Below the pieces are notes generated by a model. That model had not been told where the DNA came from. It made no database searches and saw only the letters and a list, made by a program, of their open reading frames with translations. A program made the position numbers and the translations under genes. From contig NZ_QTSU01000001.1 in NCBI RefSeq assembly GCF_003382365.1, positions 1,426,001 through 1,490,000 of the forward strand: a stretch of DNA of 64,000 nucleotides, written 5' to 3'. This stretch comes from Lysobacter silvisoli (GTDB taxonomy: Bacteria > Pseudomonadota > Gammaproteobacteria > Xanthomonadales > Xanthomonadaceae). Numbering within the stretch: the first letter of the stretch is position 1; every line of letters begins with the position of its first letter. This document shows positions 16,851-24,026 of the stretch, piece by piece.

Positions 16851-18116
16851 TCAGCCCAGGCCGCGCGTGGTCGGCGCCTGGGTCGTAGTGGGTTGCGCCA
16901 GAGCCTGCCGCTGCTGCGCGTCCTGCTGCAGTTGGAAGGTCGACTGCTCCAGCGGCTGCGCCGCGGCCTGGGCCTTGTCGACGTGGGCGCGCTGGTGGCC
17001 GGGATCGGTCAGGCTGCCCTGCACCGCGAACAGGCCGGTGCCGTTGGTGCTCAGGGCCACGTGGTCGATCTGCTTGAGGCCGCCGACCTTGGCTTCGAAG
17101 GTCAGCGTGGCGGCGGCGCGCTCGAGTTCGGCGTGGTTCTTGAAACCGGCGTTGGCGCCCAGCTTCTCCAGGCCCTGCACCGCTTGCTGGTACATGCCGT
17201 GGTCGGGGTGCTGCGGATTGGACAGCAGCGGCGACTGGCTCGCCTTCTTCAGCGCGTCCAGGGTCTGCGGGCCGGCGATGCCGTCGTCCTTGAGGCCGTG
17301 CGCGCGCTGGAACGACTGCACGGCGTCCTTGGTCGCGGCGCCGAAATCGCCGTCGGCCTTGACGATGCGGCCGTTGGCGCCGGTGTAGCCCAGCGCGTGC
17401 AGCGACTTCTGCAAGTCCTCCACCGCTGCGCCCTTCTCGCCGGCCTTGAGCACGCCGTCGGCGGCCGCGTCGGACCGCGCCGGGCGCGTGACCGGCGGTT
17501 CCACCGCGCGGCCGATGCGGCCGGCGGCGAGCTGTTCCATCACTTCCGGCGTCAGCGCGGCCAGCCAGCGCTCGTTGCGCGCCTGGCGGTCGGCCAGGCC
17601 GTTGGTACCGCCGTTGACCGCGCGGGTGGCGCGGGTCACGTCTTCGCGCGCGTTCTGCGGCACGTTGTGCTGCCAGTACCAGGTGGCGATGCGCGCGGCG
17701 TTTTCCGGCTGCGCGGCCAGGTCCGGCTGGCGCACCAGGTCCAGGCCCAGGGCTTCGCCGGCGGCGCGGTAGTTGTCCTTGCCGGTGAGCTGCATGTAGC
17801 CGCGGCCGCGGTACAGGTAGCCGTCGCCCGGCTCGTCGTTGCCCATGCGGCCGCCGTACATCAGTTCGGCCAGGGCTTCGGGACGGCCGCGCAGCGCTTC
17901 CAGGCGCGCCGATTCCAGCGCCTGCGGGCCTTCGCGCATGGCCGAACGCACCGGGATCTGCGAGATGCCGCGGGTATAGCGGAAGCCTTCTTCCAGCTTG
18001 GTCAGGCCGTTGGATTCATGCCCGACCTGGGCCATGAAATTCGCCAACTCTCGTTGCGAGCTGATGCCGGCCGCGGTGGCGGCTTGCAGCAATTGCGTTT
18101 CCCTGTCCGTCGTCAT
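16851..18116 (-). CDS. X-T4SS effector: second GH19-like head, PG-binding domain, XVIPCD
   Basis: 421 residues from the ATG at 18116, preceded by CAGGAGCT. Residues 1-200 form a GH19-like domain with candidate catalytic E34 (VGHESNG) and E42/E43, and the cleft motif YRGRGYMQLTGKDNY at 102-116. Residues about 219-292 are a peptidoglycan-binding domain. Residues about 295-421 are an XVIPCD (PQHPDHGMYQQAVQGLEKLG, then DHVALSTNGTGLFAVQG). The head is a diverged paralogue of the effector at 14704-16014, while the C-terminal half is almost the same as in the M23-type effector at 18975-20252. A lipoprotein gene lies just upstream. Confidence 0.9.
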   Translation of the reverse strand: MTTDRETQLLQAATAAGISSQRELANFMAQVGHESNGLTKLEEGFRYTRGISQIPVRSAMREGPQALESARLEALRGRPEALAELMYGGRMGNDEPGDGYLYRGRGYMQLTGKDNYRAAGEALGLDLVRQPDLAAQPENAARIATWYWQHNVPQNAREDVTRATRAVNGGTNGLADRQARNERWLAALTPEVMEQLAAGRIGRAVEPPVTRPARSDAAADGVLKAGEKGAAVEDLQKSLHALGYTGANGRIVKADGDFGAATKDAVQSFQRAHGLKDDGIAGPQTLDALKKASQSPLLSNPQHPDHGMYQQAVQGLEKLGANAGFKNHAELERAAATLTFEAKVGGLKQIDHVALSTNGTGLFAVQGSLTDPGHQRAHVDKAQAAAQPLEQSTFQLQQDAQQRQALAQPTTTQAPTTRGLG

Positions 18117-18201
18117 GTGTAGCTCCTGGTTGAACTCTGTTTCGCCTAACGGGACCCGTGTCCTCGTCCCGAACCCGACCACTGCCGCGACCGCCTGGAC
18201 G

Positions 18202-18870
18202 TCAGGGCTCGCGCACCGACGGCAGACGGTCGCGGTCGAACGCCTCGAACCGCACCTCGCCGAAATCGTCCACCCGCAGCTCGATGCGCTTGTCCTGGCC
18301 GGTCTCGGTGTCCACCACCGAACGCACCGCCTTGGCCAGCAGCCAATCCTGCTGCGGGGCCGAGTAATCGAACACGAACTCGTCCGACCAGCGCTCGCGC
18401 GAACCGCCTTCCAGCAACACGGTGAAGCCGCCCGGGTGCACGCGCAGGTAACCGAACGGGTCGCCGGCGATGCCGCCGCAACGCGCGCACGGCACCAGCT
18501 TGTCGCTGCGCCGAGCCGCCTGCAGCCGGCCGTCCGCGTCGCGGATCAGCACCAGTACGCTGCGCGGGGCCCCCTCGCCCAGCTTCGCGTCGGCGGCCGA
18601 CGGCGGATCGACGATCAGCAGCGCGTCCTCGCGGCCGTCGCCGTCCAGGTCGGTGCGCTGCAGCGCCAAACGCTTGCTGCCTGCAGGAATGAAACGGCTC
18701 AGGTCGTCTTGCACGGACAAATCGTTCACGGGCACTTCCTGTTGCGAGGGCGTCGGTGCCTGCACGCCCGCGGCGGGACGCGCACCCCTGCGCGCCTCCG
18801 CATCGCCGGGCGCCGCCTGGCAGGCCGCCAGCGACGCAGACAACACCAACACGGTCGAAAACCTAAACAT
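18202..18870 (-). CDS. Lipoprotein with DxDxDG loop, predicted immunity protein
   Basis: 222 residues starting at ATG 18870. Signal peptide with lipobox LAAC, lipidated at C17 (next residue Gln). An EF-hand-like calcium loop, D74-L-D-G-D-G-R-E-D82, is followed by a beta-rich domain with a CxxC pair (PCARCGG). A calcium-binding loop is also known in the X. citri effector inhibitor XAC2610, so a similar inhibitor fold is plausible. It is encoded 85 bases upstream of the second GH19-like effector, its likely target. A longer in-frame reading runs back into the preceding gene and is not used. Confidence 0.8.
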   Translation of the reverse strand: MFRFSTVLVLSASLAACQAAPGDAEARRGARPAAGVQAPTPSQQEVPVNDLSVQDDLSRFIPAGSKRLALQRTDLDGDGREDALLIVDPPSAADAKLGEGAPRSVLVLIRDADGRLQAARRSDKLVPCARCGGIAGDPFGYLRVHPGGFTVLLEGGSRERWSDEFVFDYSAPQQDWLLAKAVRSVVDTETGQDKRIELRVDDFGEVRFEAFDRDRLPSVREP

Positions 18871-18974
18871 GCTCTTGCTCGTTGCTCCGTTCGGCTTTGC
18901 CGGACGCGGCCGTCCCACGGTCCGCGTGCGGCGGAACGCCGGCCGGCAGGGCGTGCCGGCCGGCGCCGCGGACG

Positions 18975-20252
18975 TCACGCGATCGCGCGCGACACCTGCG
19001 GCTGCAGCTGCTGGACCGGCTGCGCCTGCTCCAGCTTCTGCCGCTGCTGCGCGTCCTGCTGCAGCTGGAACGTGGACTGCTCCATCGGCTGGGCCGCAGC
19101 CTGGGCCTTGTCGACGTGGGCGCGGTGATGGCCCGGATCGGTCAGGCCGCCCTGCACGGCGAACAGGCCGGTGCCATTGGTGCTCAGCGCCACGTGGTCG
19201 ATCTGCTTGAGGCCGCCGACCTTGGCTTCGAAGGTCAGCGTGGCCGCGGCGCGCTCGAGCTCGGCATGGCTCTTGAAGCCGGCGTTCGGGCCCAGCTTCT
19301 CCAGGCCCTGCACCGCCTGCTTGTACATGGCGTGATCGGGATGCTGCGGGTTGGCCAGCAGCGGCGACTGCTCGGACTTCTTCAGCGCGTCCAGGGTGCG
19401 CGGGCCGGCGATGCCGTCGTCCTTGAGGCCGTGCGCGCGCTGGAACGCCTGCAGCGCTTCCTTGGTGTGCGCGCCGAAGTCGGAGTCCGGCGTCAGCGCG
19501 CGGCCGCGCGCGTCGGTGTAGCCGAACTTGTTCAGGCTCTCCTGCAGCGCGCGGATCTCCGCGCCCTGCTCGCCCTGGCGCAGCACGCCGTCGGCGCCGG
19601 CGCGCGCCGGCTGCGCGGCCGGCTTGTCCTGCGCCGGCTTGCTGTCGGCGGGCTGGGTCACCGGGGTGTCCTGCGCGGCCGGGCCCTTGCCCGGATAGCG
19701 GTCGGTGCTGATCACGCCGCTGTCGATGTCGCGGATGTACTGCTTGAACTTGTCCAGGTGGTTGGCGTTGAAGTCGATATGGGTGTGGGTGGGGTACTTG
19801 TTCAGATCGCCACCGCCCATGCCGGCCTGCAAGCCCATCGGCTGGCCGTACTTGATCGGGTCGCCGTCCTTGAGCGGGAAGCCGCGCAGATCCATGTGCC
19901 GCACCTGGGCGATCATTTCGCCGTCGGGCAGCTTGTCGTAGATCTTCACCAGGCCGCTGTTCTTGTCGATCTTGACGAAACCGTCGGCCGGCGCCGGCAC
20001 GTGCACCGGGCTGGAACGGCCGGTCTTGTCGTCCAGCAGCACGAAGTCCTTGGACACGAACACGTGGCCGTCGCGCGAATGCTGGACCTTGCCGCCCGAG
20101 GACAGGATTTCCTCGTTGTGGCCGTCCACCACCTGGTAGTGACGGCCGGGCTCCTTGCCCTTCTTGCTCGGGTGATGGATTTCGATGTCTTCGTAGCTAT
20201 GCACGCGCTCGGTCTTGCCGCCGACGCTCTCGACGATACGGATCTTGCTCAT
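18975..20252 (-). CDS. X-T4SS effector: M23-like peptidase head, PG-binding domain, XVIPCD
   Basis: 425 residues. Residues about 55-170 resemble an M23/LytM endopeptidase: a PAPADGFVKI strand pair, H119 (VRHMDLRG), the DGDPIKYGQPMG loop and the HxH motif H156-T-H158. Other zinc ligands could be H63 and D69, with unusual spacing. A Pro/Ala/Gln/Asp linker (185-218) precedes the peptidoglycan-binding domain (220-293) and the XVIPCD (299-425). It should cleave peptide cross-links in the target periplasm. The C-terminal half is nearly identical to that of the effector at 16851-18116. The partner lipoprotein is at 20299-20883. Confidence 0.88.
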   Translation of the reverse strand: MSKIRIVESVGGKTERVHSYEDIEIHHPSKKGKEPGRHYQVVDGHNEEILSSGGKVQHSRDGHVFVSKDFVLLDDKTGRSSPVHVPAPADGFVKIDKNSGLVKIYDKLPDGEMIAQVRHMDLRGFPLKDGDPIKYGQPMGLQAGMGGGDLNKYPTHTHIDFNANHLDKFKQYIRDIDSGVISTDRYPGKGPAAQDTPVTQPADSKPAQDKPAAQPARAGADGVLRQGEQGAEIRALQESLNKFGYTDARGRALTPDSDFGAHTKEALQAFQRAHGLKDDGIAGPRTLDALKKSEQSPLLANPQHPDHAMYKQAVQGLEKLGPNAGFKSHAELERAAATLTFEAKVGGLKQIDHVALSTNGTGLFAVQGGLTDPGHHRAHVDKAQAAAQPMEQSTFQLQQDAQQRQKLEQAQPVQQLQPQVSRAIA

Positions 20253-20298
20253 TGGGATGCTCCTTGTGTCCCTGTGCCGCGGCGATCGCCGCGACGGA

Positions 20299-20883
20299 TC
20301 AGTGCAGGTCCTGGCTCAGGACCCAGCAATCGTTGCCGCGCTCGAAGACGTAGGCGGCGCGCTTACCGATGGTGCGCACTACGTTGTCGTCGGCGTCGAA
20401 CTCGGCCTGGACGTATTCGACCCGGAAGGACTTGTCGCCTTCGGGCTTGAATTCCAGGTCCAGCAACGGATACGCGCCCGGGTCGGTCACCGCGGGGTCC
20501 AGATAGGCCCAGCGGCTGTCGACGATGCCGATACGGAAATCCCGGTAATCGGCTTTGGCCACGGCGCGGGCCTGCGCGGGCTGCTCCAGCGACCCCACGC
20601 GCACGGTGTGGGCCGTGTAGGCCGCGCGCACGCCCGGCGAACCGGCGTAGTCGTTGAAGAAGTCGGCGTAGGCCTCGGGCTTGCAGGCCTCGGGCGGCAA
20701 GGTTTGCGGCTGTACCGCCGGCGCGGACGCGGCAGCGGTGGGTGCGGGCTCGGAAGCCGGCGCAGCCTGGGGAGCGGTTTGAGCGGGGGCCGCGTCGGGA
20801 GCGGCAGCCGGGGCGCTGGGGGTGCGGTCGCATGCGGTTGCGATCGCCAGCAGCAGCGCCAACGGAATCAGTTGTAGCTTCAT
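20299..20883 (-). CDS. Lipoprotein, predicted immunity to the M23-like effector
   Basis: 194 residues from the ATG at 20883. Signal peptide ends in ATAC with lipidation at C18, followed by Asp19; Asp at this position is the classical inner-membrane retention signal in E. coli. An Ala/Pro/Gln-rich linker (about 22-70) is followed by a cystatin/NTF2-like-looking domain (YADFFNDYAGSPGVRAAYTA, then WAYLDPAVTDPGAYPLLDLE). No enzyme motif. It lies 46 bases upstream of the M23-type effector gene. The upstream start in the same frame lacks a signal peptide and is rejected. Confidence 0.8.
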   Translation of the reverse strand: MKLQLIPLALLLAIATACDRTPSAPAAAPDAAPAQTAPQAAPASEPAPTAAASAPAVQPQTLPPEACKPEAYADFFNDYAGSPGVRAAYTAHTVRVGSLEQPAQARAVAKADYRDFRIGIVDSRWAYLDPAVTDPGAYPLLDLEFKPEGDKSFRVEYVQAEFDADDNVVRTIGKRAAYVFERGNDCWVLSQDLH

Positions 20884-21190
20884 ACAAACCCCTACGCGTC
20901 GTCGCACGGATGCGATGGCGCGCATACGGGTGCCGTAGACCGCGGGCGGCCTTCGGGCACGTTGTCCGCAAGCGGATGCTTGCGGTGTAACTCCTCGGAG
21001 CGGCGGTCGCAATATCGCCGTTACATCCTGTAGCGGCTGTACGACCGTGCCCCTGATCCTAGAGTCCGGCGCGTGGACCCTGAGGTCCCGGCGCCGGCCT
21101 GGGTACTACCTTATCCTAGACTCCGCGGTTTGCAAAACCGCCGCACCCTGCCCCGGCTGCCGGCTCCTCCGGCTCGGCCCGGGCGCGGGC
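20884..21190. other. Intergenic stretch without a gene
   Basis: The 307 bases between the immunity lipoprotein and the DUF4189 gene contain no convincing coding region. CGGTTTGCAAAACCG near 21127 is a small inverted repeat. A promoter for the downstream effector-immunity genes could be here, but I see no clear hexamers. Confidence 0.4.
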
Positions 21191-21718
21191 TCAGTAATTG
21201 TTGACCAGCACCGGGTAGCTGCACTTGGTGTACAGCACCTCGCAGCCGGTCGTGTCCACGCCGCACTCCTTCAGCGCGCGAGCGGAGGCCTCTTCGATGT
21301 TGATGCCGCCACGCGCCACGATGACCTCTTTGCCCATCGCCACCGCGCCGCAGCCGTTGCCGTAGACCAGCAGGGTCCTGCGGCAATCCGCCTCGGTGCC
21401 GCCCTTGCCCTTGCACTGCTTCATCGCCAGACGTTCGGCGTCTCTCGCGGTCTTGCGATCCGCCGCCGTGCCCATCTTGGCGGCGTTCACGTCTATGGCG
21501 ATGGCGCCCCAGCGCTCGAGCCAGCGCGGCTGCGGCGGCGCCGGACGGCCCTGATTCGCATTGGCCCCGCCCAGACCGTAACCGGGCATGGGCAGGCAGG
21601 TCGGTCCGGGCGGCCGCCCGGTCGGCACCAAGCCTGGAGGACATCCGTCCTCGGCCAAAGCTACGTTGGCCGACAACAGGCCGATCAACAGCAAACCGCA
21701 GCGCGTCAACGTACGCAT
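21191..21718 (-). CDS. Exported DUF4189 protein in the T4SS locus
   Basis: 175 residues from the ATG at 21718. Residues 1-22 are a signal peptide (LLLIGLLSANVALA) cleaved before EDGCPPG. The DUF4189 domain (about 69-170) opens with WGAIAIDVNAAKMGTAADR and has repeated Cys-containing segments (CKGKGGTEADC, YGNGCGAVA, CGVDTTGCEVLYTKC), probably disulfide-bonded. Molecular function is unknown. It sits between virB6 and the first immunity-effector pair and has no effector of its own, so it may be a further periplasmic protector or an envelope factor. Confidence 0.75.
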   Translation of the reverse strand: MRTLTRCGLLLIGLLSANVALAEDGCPPGLVPTGRPPGPTCLPMPGYGLGGANANQGRPAPPQPRWLERWGAIAIDVNAAKMGTAADRKTARDAERLAMKQCKGKGGTEADCRRTLLVYGNGCGAVAMGKEVIVARGGINIEEASARALKECGVDTTGCEVLYTKCSYPVLVNNY

Positions 21719-21843
21719 ATCGCATCGATCCTTCGAACTGGTTGGGGGGAACCCTATACCAACGGTGTCGGCCTGCAGTGAATGCAGACCAAATCCACCG
21801 CTGGCGTTCAGCCCGGATTCCCCCAAACCGGTCTCACCGCAGG

Positions 21844-23025
21844 CTACTTATTCTTGAGGATCTCGTCCTTGACGTTTTGGTTCTGCGTCGGACTCGTGAC
21901 GCGTGTGGCCGGATTCTCCGCCGGATTGGTCTGCATCGGCTGCGGCTGGTAGCCGCCGCCTTGGTTGCCGCCGCCCGGATTCGCGCGCTGGTAGCCCTGG
22001 CTGCCGACGTAGCCCGGTGGCAGGCCGGAGCCCGGTGGCGAACCGCCGCCGCCGGCGCTGGCGAAGGCGCTGTACGAGCTGAACTGACCCAGCACGCCCT
22101 GGAAGAACATCGCCGCCATCGGCGGGGCGCTGATGATCAGCACCGTCAATATCAAGCCCATGCCGCCCTGCTGCATGGCCTGGCTGGTCATACCGTCGCT
22201 GAAATTGCTTTGCATCAACTTGCCGAGCAAGGCCGTGCCCCAGAACGAGGCGGCCACGCGGGTGACCATCTCCAGCGCGATCGAGACCATGGCGCTGAGC
22301 ACGGCCATGGAGAACAAGGTGCCGATGCCGTAGTACAGCCAGCGGCTGAACAGCTGCTTGGTCTGGTCGAACAGCAGGCACAGGATGAAGATCGGGCCCA
22401 GGCCCACGAACAGCGCCATCGCGATCTCGTACAGCAGCAGCGAGATACCGGCGACGATGGCCGGCCCGCCCGTGCCCATGCCGACGAACCACATGGCCCG
22501 GGTCTTGTCGTCGTCCAGCGTTGGATCGCGGACCACGTCGATCATGTCGATACTGGTCAGCGCCACCTGCATCCAGGCCAGGCTGTCGTCGATCTTCTTG
22601 GCCATGTCCGAGTCGTCCCCGGTCACGATCCAGTGGATCTCCTTCGACACGTCCTCGGTGAAGAAGGTATGCAGGTTGGTGCCGAACGCCGCCATCGACG
22701 TGGCCACGCCGACGATGAAGGCCGCGCGCAGCGAATTGGTCACCAGCGCCATCATCGGTTCGCGCGACTGGCCGGTGGCGATGCGGTAGCCCTGGATCAG
22801 GATCCACAGCGTCATCAGCGTGAGGGCGATGCCGCCCACCCACTGCATGGCGTTGCCCATCAGCTCGATGCCGAAGTCGCGGATCTCCTTGCGCAGGTAG
22901 GTCAGGATCAGGCGGAAGAAGATGAAATCTCCTATCGACTGCACCTTCAGGCTCAGCCAGTCCTGCCAGCCGCCGCCCAGCCCGCCTTTCAGCCAATCCA
23001 ACACGATTTCGATTCCCCTGCTCAT
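21844..23025 (-). CDS. virB6: VirB6 inner-membrane channel protein
   Basis: 393 residues with multiple membrane segments in a TrbL/VirB6 layout: about 30-80 (IFFRLILTYL, AMQWVGGIALTLMTLWILIQGYRIATGQ), 97-120 and several between 180 and 310. The last about 90 residues are Gly/Gln/Pro/Asn-rich, which is typical of VirB6 tails. VirB6 is a core inner-membrane component that links the ATPases and the pilus base. It follows virB5 after 130 bases and is the last virB gene before the effector array. Confidence 0.92.
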   Translation of the reverse strand: MSRGIEIVLDWLKGGLGGGWQDWLSLKVQSIGDFIFFRLILTYLRKEIRDFGIELMGNAMQWVGGIALTLMTLWILIQGYRIATGQSREPMMALVTNSLRAAFIVGVATSMAAFGTNLHTFFTEDVSKEIHWIVTGDDSDMAKKIDDSLAWMQVALTSIDMIDVVRDPTLDDDKTRAMWFVGMGTGGPAIVAGISLLLYEIAMALFVGLGPIFILCLLFDQTKQLFSRWLYYGIGTLFSMAVLSAMVSIALEMVTRVAASFWGTALLGKLMQSNFSDGMTSQAMQQGGMGLILTVLIISAPPMAAMFFQGVLGQFSSYSAFASAGGGGSPPGSGLPPGYVGSQGYQRANPGGGNQGGGYQPQPMQTNPAENPATRVTSPTQNQNVKDEILKNK

Positions 23026-23155
23026 CTGCGCCTACCTGCTGGGGGCCGCGCCTTGCGCGCGCCCCTTGTCCTCGATGCCGCGCCGATTCCTTCGGCGCGG
23101 GCTCCCTTATCGCCGTGGCGGGCGCCTCGCTCGGCGCCCCGCCCGGCCTCCCCTA

Positions 23156-23956
23156 TCAGTTACCGACCGACAGCGCGGTCTTCAGCGCGGCGGTCTTGAC
23201 CAGGCCGCCCAGGATGGTCTGCTCGCCGGACATGGCCTTGTACGCCAGCGTGCGCTGGGTCTCTTCCATGGTGGCGATGTAGACGTCGTAGGTCTGCATC
23301 TGGCCCTGCCAGATCTGGAACTTCAGCGCCAGATCGTTGGAGATCTGGTTGGACGACGCGTCCACGTTGGCCACGTTGCCCTGGGTGTTGCTGGAGTTGC
23401 GCGTGGTATTGACGCTATTGAGCATGCTCTGCATCTGCGGAGCCACGGTCTGCACGAAGTCGACCGTGTAGTTGTACTTCTTGTTGCGCGCGCGGCGGAT
23501 GTTGGCGCAGATTTCCTTCTGCTTGGCCAGCACGTCGCCGCCCGGGGTCAGACCGACCATGTTCAGCAGGCCGCTCATGCTGATGCCGCCGCCGCCGCGA
23601 TCGCAGGACTCGGCCACCATGTAGCTGTTCTCGTCGACCTTGACCCAGACGTTGCTGGCCGGCATGCCCACGTTGTTGAGCAGGCTCTGCATGTTGATCA
23701 GCTGCTGCTGGAAGTGCTGCACCTGCTGCAGCCAGCGCTGCACGTTGGCCGCGTATTCGGCGGTGTCGGCGAAGCGCTGCGAGTAGGTGTTGATCTGATT
23801 CAGGATGCTCTGGATCAGGTTCGGGCCGACTTCGACCACGGGGCCCATGGCGCTGCCGTTGCCGACGGTCAGCGAGCAGGCCAGGAATACGCCGGCCAGG
23901 GCCAGCTTCTTGGACTTGCGGCCTTTGGCCTGCTGCGAGTTGCGCTTGATGTTCAT
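23156..23956 (-). CDS. virB5: VirB5 minor pilin
   Basis: 266 residues from the ATG at 23956 with an AGAGGAAC ribosome site. Signal peptide 1-36 (LALAGVFLACSLTVGNGSA). The mature part is a helix-rich, Gln-rich protein with coiled-coil propensity (VQRWLQQVQHFQQQLINMQ). VirB5 caps or adheres at the pilus tip and is exported to the periplasm. Its place between virB4 and virB6 fits the locus order. Conservation is weak, so the name rests partly on position. Confidence 0.85.
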   Translation of the reverse strand: MNIKRNSQQAKGRKSKKLALAGVFLACSLTVGNGSAMGPVVEVGPNLIQSILNQINTYSQRFADTAEYAANVQRWLQQVQHFQQQLINMQSLLNNVGMPASNVWVKVDENSYMVAESCDRGGGGISMSGLLNMVGLTPGGDVLAKQKEICANIRRARNKKYNYTVDFVQTVAPQMQSMLNSVNTTRNSSNTQGNVANVDASSNQISNDLALKFQIWQGQMQTYDVYIATMEETQRTLAYKAMSGEQTILGGLVKTAALKTALSVGN

Positions 23957-24026
23957 GGCGAAGTTCCTCTTCTTTGGCAGTTGACGCTGTGGTCGTCGCT
24001 TGCGGGTGTATCCGTGATGGTGGGGG

